Shown here in pieces: positions 1-11,313 of a stretch of 64,000 nucleotides of DNA (its first letter is position 1; each line of letters begins with the position of its first letter). Origin of the DNA: Antedon mediterranea (lineage: Eukaryota; Echinodermata; Crinoidea; Comatulida; Antedonidae). The stretch lies in assembly GCF_964355755.1 (NCBI RefSeq), contig NC_092673.1, positions 25,983,001 to 26,047,000 of the forward strand, in the 5' to 3' direction. The position numbers were made by a program, and so were the translations under genes. Under the pieces are notes generated by a model that ran no database searches, was not told the origin of the DNA, and was given only the letters and a program-made list of their open reading frames with translations.

Positions 1-132
1 CAAGCGTTTTAACCAATGACAAGCGAAGTTATAGACAGCAATCACAAGCGAATAAGCCATCTCTTGTGATTGGTCAATTCACTTGCGTTGCGTTACGTCC
101 TTGTGTTGCGTCGCTAGTGGGAACCACGCTTA
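1..132. mobile_element. MITE family 2 (GGGAACCACGCTTAA ends), cut by the window edge
   Basis: Contains AATCACAAGCGAATAAGCCA, TGCGTTGCGTTACGTCCTTG and TCGCTAGTGGGAACCACGCT. The other end lies outside the window. Confidence 0.8.
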
Positions 133-321
133 AGAGACTAAAGGCGAGAGCAGTGTAGCCACAAAAAGTTGCCCATTTTTAGTGGTAAATCTATAGAGCG
201 CAAAGCTGTCACTTAGTAAGGTTTTTATAACAAATCTTTAATTACAATAAAAATGGCAGTTTGGCGTGCCATAATTATATTATTTTTCTGTTTCTATTTC
301 CAACACCAGAATACTCTGTTC

Positions 322-1300
322 AGATGTATTTTATTTTATTTTATTTTATTTTATTCAATCAAAACCAACAGCGATAAATACCGCCACTAACAGGTTTGAA
401 ACATAAAACAATACAACATCAAAAACGGTTAACAATAAAATACAGATAAAATATATATATATATAAAAAAAACATAGATTGGCATGCCATAAAAAATTTC
501 AATTAAAACAGGTTATGCAGACTGTTCAAGAAGTGAACACATCATCGTCCTCTTAAAATAACCAAGTCTATCATTAAAAATATCGATATGATTGCTATTT
601 AGATTATTAAATGTATAAGGTAGTCTATGAAAAAGTCCCCTCTTAGTACAGTCGACACGGCTAAAAGGAATATGCAATAAATGTCTATTTCGTGTACGAC
701 CAGGAACATTTAAACTAAATAGTGAAATTAATGAACAGTCATATTTAGAATTTAAAATATTATATAAAAAAACCATATCAGATATCGTTCGACGATTGCT
801 GACAGAATCAATGGAAAAGGCAAAATTAACACAGTTATAAGACAGGAATCGAACAAACTTCCGTTGAACAGTGTCGATTCGACGGGCCTGACATGGAGAA
901 ATTGAATTGAAAATTGCGGAACAATATTCAAGGTGAGGACGTATAATAGATTTGTATAAAGATAAAAGTGCCCTGCCGTCGTTCATAAACCTACAATTTC
1001 TCCATATTAAGCCCATCATTCTATTAGCTTTTGACAACACATGATTAATATGTGAACAAAAATTTAATTTACTATCAATAAAAATACCTAAATCTTTCCA
1101 TACATAAACCATCTCAAGATCATGTCCACTCAGATTATAATTGAAGAGCACAGGCCTTTTTTTAAGTGTTATAGATAAATATTTGCATTTATTAGCATTA
1201 AGTTTTATCCCCCACTTCTCCGTCCATTCCACGAGACCATCCAGATCCTCCTGAAGTGAAAAAGCATCCTGTGGAGTGGTAATCACTTTAAACAATTTCA
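322..1300 (-). mobile_element. 5'-truncated LINE, reverse transcriptase C-terminal part (CR1/jockey-like)
   Basis: A 260-residue open frame (1295-513, minus) shows the end of a non-LTR reverse transcriptase: KLFKVI, SLQEDLDGLVEW, KCKYLSI, the YVWKDLGIFID strand, then IRPHLEYCSAIFNS and RRIDTVQRKF. The catalytic YADD box should lie just before residue 1 but is absent, so the copy is broken at about 1300. Beyond the stop is a ~170-base 3' region ending in a (TAAAA)n tail (at 329-356 on the plus strand). Non-autonomous relic. Confidence 0.88.
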
Positions 1301-1582
1301 GTATTACTATTATTAAACAAAATATATATCAGTATCACTATCGAAACAATATAATGTGGTGATATACGTTATATTTAATTACTGCTTAATTTTACTGTGA
1401 ATGCTTGATATACTTCAGTAAAAACAAATGCGTTTATAAGCAAAGGTTTTTTGAATTAGTAGTGGATATACCTTGAAAAGTAATGAGACAAGTCGGTAGA
1501 TTCTAATCATTGTATAAACAACGTTGAAATCAGAACTGATAAGTAACAACACAAAATAGAGAACATTGACTTGAAATGATGT

Positions 1583-4196
1583 TATCTTAAAGTTGTATTG
1601 TCCCCCAAAACATGAAAAATGAAGATCAATTAAATCAAATTTTGAATAGATCATATTGTAGCTATAATAAAGTTGTTCACTTTCGCCGAAAAAAAATCCG
1701 AAAAAAATTATTAATTTCGCTAAGAAAAAAGCAAAATAAGTTAATCAATTTTCCCAACTTGTCAGCTCAAAATTTAGGCCGATAGAGCTAACTCATAAAT
1801 ATGCATGATATGTTAATGAGCATCGACACAGCTGGGATCTGATCTAACAAACATGGATGATGCACGTTGTGTACACAACACCCACAGATCGACGCGACTC
1901 GACTGGGGGTTTCCCCTGATCGTATGTAAAGCTAAGCTGTTAATTTGTCGGTAAGTAGGCCTAGACGGTTATTTTAAATATAATAATTATATATATAACG
2001 CAAACTAAACAGACGTTTGTAATAACAGGAAGGTAATTAATTAACTTAGCCTGGGATTTTTTCAGGGCTAGGCCTAGAATAATACATGCATAGGCTAGTA
2101 GTAGTAGTAGTAGAGGAGGCAGGCTGCTGGGACAATCGGGTCTCTGCAGAAAATGCCCAGCTAGGCCCTATACATTGTACTCTTCATAGACTGGCCTAGG
2201 CTAGGCCATCAATCCGAAAATACAGCCAGCCTGCTGTACCATATACATAATTTACAGTTGAATCTTGTTTAACTAGTTTTTATGATAAAAATAAAACAAA
2301 CATTTTTTCAGGGAAAATGGTTACAATACAACTTACAAGCCTGAAGTTGAGAACCTTCCTCCAGCAGCACTGTACAAGTAGACAGAGGGGAAAAGCCAGC
2401 TTAGCCATTTTACCACACAAACTACTGTTCTTTACCATGTAACTCTGTACTGTAGTAAGTCAAATATTTGTTTTCTCTTTATTAAGTCTTAGTTGTAATG
2501 TGTTTTACCATAGAAAGTTAGTGTACTTATTTGTCAAAGCAAGCAATTTCACTAGCCCACATTTTGCACTAAATGTGCATGATCTAGACCTATTTATAAA
2601 TACCAAATTCCAGGTTTTCGTACTTTGCCGAAATTAAAAACTTTAGATTTTGTGAAATATTTAACTTATTTATACATCATTATTTAAACATTTTTATTTA
2701 AAGACGTTGAGCTGATGAAGACTGGAACAGAGGTCACATTTGTACTTCATAAAGACAACTGATGATAGACTCTGTATATGATTGGATATTGCAAGAAAAA
2801 TATTTGTGATGCTGCATTCGGCCAATATGTTCCTGTTCAGCTTGTAAAATGTTGTACAGTATAATTTTTTTTATAAAGCAATAATATTTGTACAGTATAT
2901 TATTTTGTAAACATAACATTCAATAAATAAAAAATACTACTACAACAGTACACAGAATAAATTCTTCAATTTTACTTACACTTCATAATGTTACTGTAAA
3001 TATTACATTGCAAAAGGAGTTAATAAAAAATATATATAGGCCTAGGCCTATATACAGTTACAGTATATCTTATTGAATTCCTGTATTGTTTTTTGTGTCA
3101 ATTTGTCTACTAATATCAATGTGTTGATTGTGGCAGTAATTACGGCAGCTATAGTCTTCTAAGATCGCTCATATCCATTACAAAGTGTCATTTTAATAGT
3201 AAGAAATGTTTCAATAAATTGTGAATGTTGCCGATACATTTTGTGTTTCTCACTACTTCACTTGCTCTTATTGTTCAATCAATGTTAATACCTGAAAAAA
3301 AAGAAGAAAATTGTGTCAAATATCTGCATAAAATGGTTAATTGTGCAAATGTTGATTTGAACCTATTGCATTTGATGCAGAAAATATTTTTAAAATACTG
3401 TACAGTAAACATTCAAAACAATATTTAGATTTATTTGGTAATTTTCTCTGCAGAATAGATAGTTGAAATCCTAACAAATTAAACCAATTTATCAGGATGC
3501 CAAACAAAATTATAAAAAAAAAATACATCCCTCCTGGTGGTGGTCTAGCCCTAGCTAGTAGTGTACTGCCTAGCCTAGGCCTACTACCTCTACTTATAGA
3601 AACAGGAGGCAGCAGTAAGGCTACTCGAGACTGCCTGCCATGTGGTTGTGCTAGTTAGTACTAGGCCTACTAGTATGTAGTAGACTAGTATACAGTAGCA
3701 GAAAACTCGGGCCTAGGGCCTAGGCCTAGCTAGGCCTCTCCTGCTAGCGAAACAAAAACTCACCTAAATGAATAAGATTCAACATCAAAGTTACCAACTG
3801 CAGTTCTACTTAGTATTCTGCTAGCTATAGTTTTCGTGTTTTCTTCAAGATCGTCTCGCGTCACTACTCGACTCTCTCTATGCATTGCTATCGTCGCGTT
3901 GTTGGCTGTTTGTTGAGAGAACCATCATCCACAAGATGTATCCATACAATATGAATATTTATGAGCTAACTCAGGTCAAGGGTTAAATTAAACCGGAACA
4001 CGTTTGTCTTCCAGACAAATAGCTTCCGGTTGGTTAATTTTTGCTTTAAATTACGATTTTCTCGAGTAAAACATTTTTTTTTTCGATCCAATTTCAGTTC
4101 AAAGTGAATAACTTTTATGTGCAATTAAAATGGCCTATTCAACAAAAATATTTAAAAAAAAAATGTTTTCAGGGGGACAATACATCTTTAAGCATG
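1583..4196. mobile_element. 2.6 kb region bounded by a diverged ~250-bp inverted repeat
   Basis: The left end (1583-1865) reads TTAAAGTTGTATTGTCCCCC, AAAACATGAAAA, then TTGAATAGATCAT, TTCACTTT, CTAACTCATAAATAT and ATGGATGATG. The reverse complement of 3895-4196 gives the same words in the same order with many substitutions. The middle holds no open frame that I recognise and is rich in AGGCCTA. It looks like a non-autonomous DNA transposon or two opposed copies of one repeat. Confidence 0.6.
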
Positions 4197-4774
4197 TCGT
4201 AAATTGACAACCTCTTCAAGTGATAATATCTTTTTTTACTAAATAATACGGAGTTTTAATATTAATATTTCAGTAATTCGACACCAACGTCTATTATTTT
4301 TAGGCTTCATAAACACTAATATATAACGGATATGTTCTGTGCTAGGTCCTATAATGATTGAAAAAGTACCGTGTGTTGGTACATAATGATGATACAATAG
4401 AACTCCTATTAGGGGACATCTTCGGGGCTTAATCAATTGTTCAATTCAAACCTTTAATAGGAGTGGAGAGGAATTGGTAAAACCGTTTCCCCTTGTTCGC
4501 TTCTCGGAAAAGTGTTCCAACGTTACGTAGGGGTTCTAATGTGGCCTAGGAATATTAATTCCAATCGTTTAATTTTATGTAAAGTTTAAACTTTGTTAAC
4601 ATTTTTAAAATGTGCGACCTGCAGCGTGAGAAGCGAATGGATTAGCTTGTCATAATCCCCGAGGATCCTTTTGGCATTAACTCTCGCTTAATACTGTTAC
4701 AATAAGCCTCAACAGCTCAAGCCTTCCTATTGGTGGTTAATATGACTTGATAATTAGCCTTACAACCTCCGCAA

Positions 4775-4812
4775 CATATATAAGATCTATAGCATTCCTG
4801 TTGTTAGTCACA
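4775..4812 (+). promoter_or_regulatory. TATA box and probable start site of peptide gene A
   Basis: CATATATAAG at 4775-4784 lies about 30 bases before TCACAGT (4808-4814), which resembles an initiator. The first exon ends about 100 bases later at a GTAAGA donor. The start site is inferred from spacing only. Confidence 0.5.
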
Positions 4813-7260
4813 GTTTACCCTCAGAGCAAGCGCTGCCAGGTCCATTGAAAACTAAACAACTTGTGAGGAAGCTTTGTTGCTGTTTTGGCAAAACTACAAA
4901 ATCTTGGTAAGAAAGTTGAACAATTGAATAATAATTATTGTTGTAATTGGTTAATGCTTGTGCCCAAAATTACACATGCGCGCTTTTTTAAAGATAGGAA
5001 ATTGGTTGGATATATTTGGTTCAGCTAAAAGCGCAGTTATGTTTTTTAAGCGCCGCTGAGATTTTCTTTGATGTCTTCACTGTGATATTTAAACTATATC
5101 GATATTATACCAATGCTCTAGTAACTCTATTTGGTAATATATTAATGTAATCTCTCTTCATATTTATGTTTTGCCTGATTTCTAGATTTGAAAGTTCTAA
5201 AATGGCTGTTACCTGTACAACACGATGTGTGATAGCAGTTTGTTTAGTTGCAACACTTTTATCTGTTCTTATGGCTACTTCTGAGGCGGCTAAGCAACGA
5301 CCAAGGGGGTTTGGAAAAGGAAGAACGAATACAAGAAACAGTTGGAAGGCGTCGGGAATTGGTTCACGGGTACGTACCGTTTTATGTAATGCCTTAATTT
5401 AAGAAAATTGTGATTAAATCTTAAGGTCTGTTCACACGCACTAAAGTTAAGCTGCTACAAATCATACCTCAGTGGCGCCAACTCCAATTATAATTAGTCC
5501 GAACCCTCTCCGATCTTATTAGCCCGATGTTCCTCCGATACAAATCCGAATTGTTTCAATCTGAACGCAAAACACATTAAACCGATTAAAGCATTGTATT
5601 TAACTCCAATAGAGAAAATAATAATAATAATTATACTCCCGACTTAATTTTGTCCGGTCCAAGTAATTTTACAAATTCAATACATTTTATACAATACAGA
5701 ATGCGTAATTACATTACGTTATAAATTACGCGTGCTGTAGTTGTTATCTCGTGTTTGCCAATTCGTTCTTAATGCCTATTAACTAACCATCGTAGGTTAG
5801 ACCTTAGTTTAGGCATCATCTATATACAAAATCCTGACCTATATAATAACGATACACTAATGGTCTTTAACGGATCTTCAAGTGTGTATTTAGTTACAAG
5901 TATTTAGCCAATAAGTTTATTCAATTCTCTGCGTTAGGATTGCATGTTAATGAGACAAGATTACTATTATCAAGTCATGTACGGTTGCCTACCATAACAT
6001 AAATATGATTTTATATTGAAATATTTTTAAAAAATGTGTTAGTTTAGTTTCCAATATATACAGTACCCCAATAAAAAATACGACAAGATTTATGTTACAA
6101 AATATCGACACAAACAAAAACATATATTTTTTTTAATTTGCAATGCAAATTTATCTTTGCTATCTTTGACCGTTGAAATAGCACATTTCCTGCTATCCTA
6201 TTTGTGATTTATAGAACTACTTGCTTTATCGTTTAACGACTACTTGATTTTAAATTTCTACAGTGTATAGCCGAAGATTTAGTTTTCTTAGGCTGGATTT
6301 CTTTCGTATGATCAGACAATATTTTATAAGGTTTCGCGTCTAAACCTATATTAATTTCAATCGAATGTTGTAATTGAAACAAAATACGTTGAAATGTAAA
6401 ACATAATGTTGACAATCGTTATGTTATTAGTAATATAATACAATGTATTAATGTGTTCCAATGATTATTATTATTATGCAAGTCAAGCATTTTGAAAGAG
6501 TCGTTCTTGCATTATAGTATAATTATAGAATTTTGGTATCAATTTCTTTCAAAGATTGTCTTTTATTCTTTTTAATAGTTATGTGTGTATGATAAAATGT
6601 GCGCAAACGCATTCGCTCTGAAAATACGCGGTAGATGCATTTTTGTCGACGTGCAACGTTTGTGTTTATGCGTCACTAGTTCATGAAGCGTACTTTCCAA
6701 AAATCGATGTATATATTTTTATAACTAATTTCTAAATTTCTTTCTCCACAGAAATCCTGTTTAACAGATAAAGACACTCAAGCTTGCGGGATGGGTGGAC
6801 GAGGGTGGCTTCAGAATCTGTCCGAGTGTTGCGCGGGTTTCAAGTGCGTTTACGTCATCAAGAAAATTAACAATTTATCTCAGTTTAAACCAACGCCAGT
6901 TTGCAAACGAGTATAAAACAGTTGTCTATTCTTAATCAAGAACTTTATTTATTATAGAATAAACTTTCAAAATACTTTATAATTCATGCACTAGTTATGT
7001 TTCTCTTCAGCTCCATCGCGTTTTTAAATACATAAACGCGTTACAAATGTATAATGAGATAAAACAAACAGCATCACTTCAGTTCAACTAAATTAAGTAA
7101 CGTAAACATTATTTTTAAGTAAAAATTAATGGTATTGTTATGTTTTGCTTTGTTCTGCCAAAGTTATAATTTATATACTTGTACATAGTGTGTACATTTT
7201 GTATAATGTAAATACAGTACATTTTATTGGTCCAAATAAATTATTTTGATGTATTGAAAA
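4808..7260 (+). CDS. Secreted six-cysteine knottin-like peptide precursor, copy A
   Basis: Three-exon model. A non-coding exon runs ~4808-4906 (donor GTAAGA). Exon 2 is 5186-5369, with the ATG at 5202 in an AAAATGG context. Exon 3 is 6752-6916, ending in TAA. The coding intron is phase 0 (GTACGT...CACAG). The product is 110 residues. Residues 1-29 form a signal peptide with a hydrophobic core and a cut near SEA-A. Residues 30-56 are a basic Arg/Lys/Gly-rich segment ending GSR. Residues 57-110 hold six cysteines spaced C-x8-C-x13-CC-x4-C-x18-C. The adjacent CC in the middle matches the inhibitor-cystine-knot (knottin) layout. Exon 2 encodes signal plus pro-region; exon 3 encodes the whole cysteine domain. 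The cysteine domain has the same spacing as the second copy at 14.6-18 kb. I do not recognise the family. Hormone-like, antimicrobial, protease-inhibitor or venom-like roles all remain open. AATAAA signals lie at 6958 and 7235. Confidence 0.77.
6958..7240 (+). terminator. Polyadenylation signals of peptide gene A
   Basis: AATAAA occurs at 6958-6963, 42 bases after the stop codon, and again at 7235-7240, followed by a T/G-rich stretch. Either could end the transcript. Confidence 0.4.
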
Positions 7261-10210
7261 GTGATATTTCAGTATTTTTTATATCTAGAGATTATTTTTA
7301 AATACCAAGATGACACGACTACGTTGATGATGATAATTTTCGATTTCAATTTCTTTTATTTCGGAAATTTCATCCAAATCAACAAACGTACAAACAGAAA
7401 AAGAAAAAATTCGCAAAATCTCTGAACTTTACGATAAATATGTGACAATAGCGAAGACCAAAATCTGTAATTACTAATTTATCTCAGGCATTAGCGCTGT
7501 AACACGACCATATGAACACAAGCCGACAATAACATACTGATGGACAGACTGACAGACCACCATGCAGTAAGGTGCTTTATAAATGTGTCAATAATTTCCT
7601 TCATCAATCTATTCTTCATTAAAGACAATAAACTAACGACATACTAACACGACTTTACTGTATACGTAAAGAGAATGAGTGGTCCTATTCGCCCAAGATT
7701 GAGATAACGTGATATAACCAATGATTACCGGTATAAAGTATACCTAATTGTTCTTTTGACAAGCAGTATAATACAATTTGAATTGCTCATTCTGCGGTGT
7801 TTTAAAAGATCAAATATACATTAATTATTCACTGAAGGAGTGGGGTGTGATTTAGGGGTAAACATGAAAACACCCTTTTCCCTCTCATATATTTATTATT
7901 TTTTAGGCCAATATGCCTATTTTTTCTCATTCCTCAAGTGAGGTCTTTCCTTTCTAGCACACGCTTCTTGCCTTCTCTATCAATATCCGCGAATGTTTCT
8001 TGCATCTGAATTCGAATTGCTTAATGCAAACGCATGAAATATAATGCGCATTCAATTTGACAAAAAATCATTCTCTCAATATTTGGTTACGACTATGCTC
8101 TTTTTATATATCTTCATAAAAGTCTAAATAGAGATTGCATCTCCAGAAAAACGAATCACTAAAGCTTTTTTCTGGAGGTGGTCCCAAAACAACTTTATCA
8201 GTACGTATACTAGATAGATATCAGTCAATTGTTACATTGATCATTTGTCAAACAAATAAAAAGATCCGTCAATTTTAAACTAAAATGTCTAAAACTGAGA
8301 TATCTCTATTTCGAGAATAAAATACAGCTTAGTCACTAAATTAGCTTGTCTTTTGGTATTTAAGCGCATTTTCTAATTTTAGACCAAATGACATTGACAG
8401 TGCATTTTCTTCATTGGTGTATCTCTATTGTTTTGCTGATCAGTAATAGCCCAATATGAAATAGTTCATATTTGTTTGTTATTAATGTGTAACAATTCAT
8501 AATATAATTGTCCTGATAGGAAACCATGATCAAGAACTCGATTGATTGACAGCACTGGATTGGATCACAGCCAGGTACTGCATAACTTGCACAATCCCTG
8601 TTACTAATAAAGTCTGCTGTTTGTTTCCACTGTGGATTAGGCTGAATTCCCAACTTTTGTCCCAATGGATTAAATAAGTTCTCTTCCCTTTCTCAACAAG
8701 TCCAACTTGTTTCCGAAACGCATAACAACTTGTGTTAATGGACAGACTTAAAAGATACAATAGTCATTTCGTATAGGAGACTAAGTAAAAACGAATTAAA
8801 ACTGGATGTGTGCTTTTAATTAAAACAAATAATTAGTGTTAATTAATAGGTTAAAATCTCAAGATGACAACAGAACAGGTAAACACAAGTTGTTTTGTTA
8901 TAAGTCGTATTGTTATTAGCATTGTCATACTACAGTGTTTTAGTGAAATGATTGTAATTTAAAATTAATTCTTAGTCATTTTTTGGTGTGAAAGTTTGTG
9001 ACGTTATACAAAGCCCAGTTGGTTGAGTGAGCGCGGTTTTCGTTTCATGGTTTCCATTGACACTGCTGCGTGATTAATCAGAATGTTTTACCCGATAATC
9101 TATTGTATGCCTAAAATACCCGACAAATAAACAAGGTAATAATAATTATGTTTTTAAGTGAGTTGGCGTAAATCCAAGTTCTAAACTTTAAGCCGATAAA
9201 GATTTAAATTTCTTCTAATGATTACCAGTCGCAAATTTGAAATCGTCAAAAAAAATCAAGACTGGATTGCGCACACGCGTTACGTGCCTTTCAAACATTA
9301 CGTGCCAAATATAATTTTAAATTAATCATGATCTTGTGTAATTCATCCTAATCCAATCGTGCAAACAGCCTGAAACGCAAGATGTAGGACTTCGCTGGGG
9401 ACATTTTTTAATTAAAGCGAAAGCTTATTTTTGTCACAAGAGCTACATTTACAGAAACTTTTTCAGTCACTAAACAAATCAGACAATATTTAATAATAAT
9501 AATCATAATTGCTTATATAGCGCTTTTCCAAGTTGATCAAAGCGCTTCCCAGATTTTGATTACAATTTTTATATTAAAAAAAACTGATCTCAATGAATTA
9601 AAATTTATCAATTATCGTACTCTAAACTTCATTTGACAACTAATTATCTTATTAGAAAGAGCAGAAAAAATAGGAAAACATACATGCTACTTCGTAACTA
9701 CTGTTGTAGACCTATCAACACTGAGGACATTATTTACCACAGTGTCCATGGTGGTGCCTCGAGACTGCAATATCTTCAGCTAATGTACTTATACCAAACA
9801 AATGAGTTCAGGCTTAATGTAAAGCAAGGTTGTTGATCTTTACTTTTAAATTATAAAGTGTATCTTTATTGTGTCATCAATGTTCCGAATGCAGAAATAA
9901 ATGTTTACAATCAATAAAAAGTTGAAAAGGACATGAATGTGTTGCAATTAATAGTTTGTCAAACCAAACAAATATGATACGTATAATTTGCATTGTTCAT
10001 TTTTTTTAAATGTATTTGTGTTTTAGTTTGTTACTTTTGATGAGGTAATTTGCGTATTTGGAAAAAATAAAAATTATCCTTTCAAAGTTCTTCAGAAAAG
10101 GAGTTTCTATATGTATATAAATTAAAATTATCATGAACATATGATGTACCGCATGTTTACAATATTATGTACCAGCACTGCGCTGCTTAATATTTACATT
10201 ATTTTTAGAT
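7261..10210. other. Intergenic, between peptide gene A and the L1-like insertion
   Basis: AT-rich. A minus-strand stretch at 8411-8760 is open in two overlapping frames with a few Cys codons but shows no domain or splice context. Apart from the repeat fragment at 9496 I see nothing that supports a gene. Confidence 0.5.
9496..9560. repeat. Interspersed-repeat fragment
   Basis: (TAA)n followed by GCTTATATAGCGCTTTTCCA and CAAAGCGCTTCCC, with AGCGCTT on both sides. It has the look of a retroposon tail; the family is not identified. Confidence 0.4.
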
Positions 10211-10224
10211 CGTTTCAAAAGTTT
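10211..10224. repeat. Left target-site duplication of the L1-like insertion
   Basis: Identical 14-mer to 11300-11313, flanking the element on the poly(A) side. Confidence 0.85.
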
Positions 10225-11299
10225 TTTTTTTTCTCTTTTGTGGCGTGAACCACCACCTTTATTCTTTCATATCATAATTAAATACATTACAAATAAATCA
10301 GTAATATCTGTCTTCATATGTTCTTTCTTTAATTATATTGTTTTCCGTTAATATTCTACATTTTTCTTTATCTTTTTCTGCTCAAAAAAAAAATATCAGT
10401 AATTTTTGTAAATTTTAGTTTTTCACATATTGTTTCCAATATTATCCTTTTGCTTTCATGGTTTGTTATTATTCACATTGTACACAGACAATATACATAC
10501 CATTTATATACATCTTATAGACATTATATACAAAGATATAAAACAACGTTTAATAAATTTATTAGGTACCGGTAACTCTTTTAACATTATATGAGCGTTA
10601 GTTTGTTCAGATCCTTAACAATAGACTTAAATACAATCCAAGAGTTTTTACACACTGGTTTGTTTAATTCAGTTAAAATCTTAATGTTATATATTGAGAA
10701 GACAGCAATTGAATATAAGTCATTTTTGTATTCACAATCAGACCCTAAAAGAAGTTCTCTAAAAGAGCTTCTGCCATTGTCAATATTTTTAAAAATGTTA
10801 TCTATGTTTGTCCATAAAGTTTTATTTCGTATGCATTCAAAAAACATGTGTTTTTCGTCTTCAATTACCCCACATAAGTCACATACATTATTCATTTTCA
10901 CATGCCACTTATGAAGCCTTTGATTAGTCGGAACAATTTTGTTCAACAGCTTGTAATTTAGTTGTGCATATTTTTTGTTTTTTTCATTTTTCACTTTTTT
11001 TATCCAAACGTCACTCCAATTTATTTTCTGAGTGTTAAAGGCCATATTCCATTTGCCCATTACATGCGGATAAATAAATTTTTCTTTAATAAAGCACGAA
11101 TATATAAGTTTTGTTTCCAGCATATAGGCGTCATTAGTTATGATGCACCCATCTTTTATATTTGTAGGCCCGTTCTTGTTGTAATTTTTAATTATATTAA
11201 TCCAATCTTTTGGAATAGCATCAACTAAGGAAGCATATTCCATGAGCCAGTTTATTTTATTACGTAGTGTTTCAAGGATTTCATTAGATGTTTTCAAAC
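10225..11299 (-). mobile_element. 5'-truncated L1-like LINE with target-site duplication
   Basis: A minus-strand open frame (11297-10587, 236 residues) encodes the C-terminal end of an L1/Tx1-type protein. It has the zf-RVT region with the CX2CX7HX4C motif (CDLCGVIEDEKHMFFEC). Downstream are a 3'UTR and a poly(A) tail, seen as T-rich sequence at 10222-10232 on the plus strand. The 14-base CGTTTCAAAAGTTT occurs at both 10211-10224 and 11300-11313: a direct target-site duplication. The frame is intact, so insertion looks recent. Confidence 0.92.
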
Positions 11300-11313
11300 C
11301 GTTTCAAAAGTTT
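11300..11313. repeat. Right target-site duplication of the L1-like insertion
   Basis: Identical 14-mer to 10211-10224, flanking the truncated 5' side. Confidence 0.85.

Noticed and set aside
8411-8760. Minus-strand frames with several cysteines
   Set aside because: Two overlapping frames of equal quality, no domain, no splice-site or signal-peptide support.
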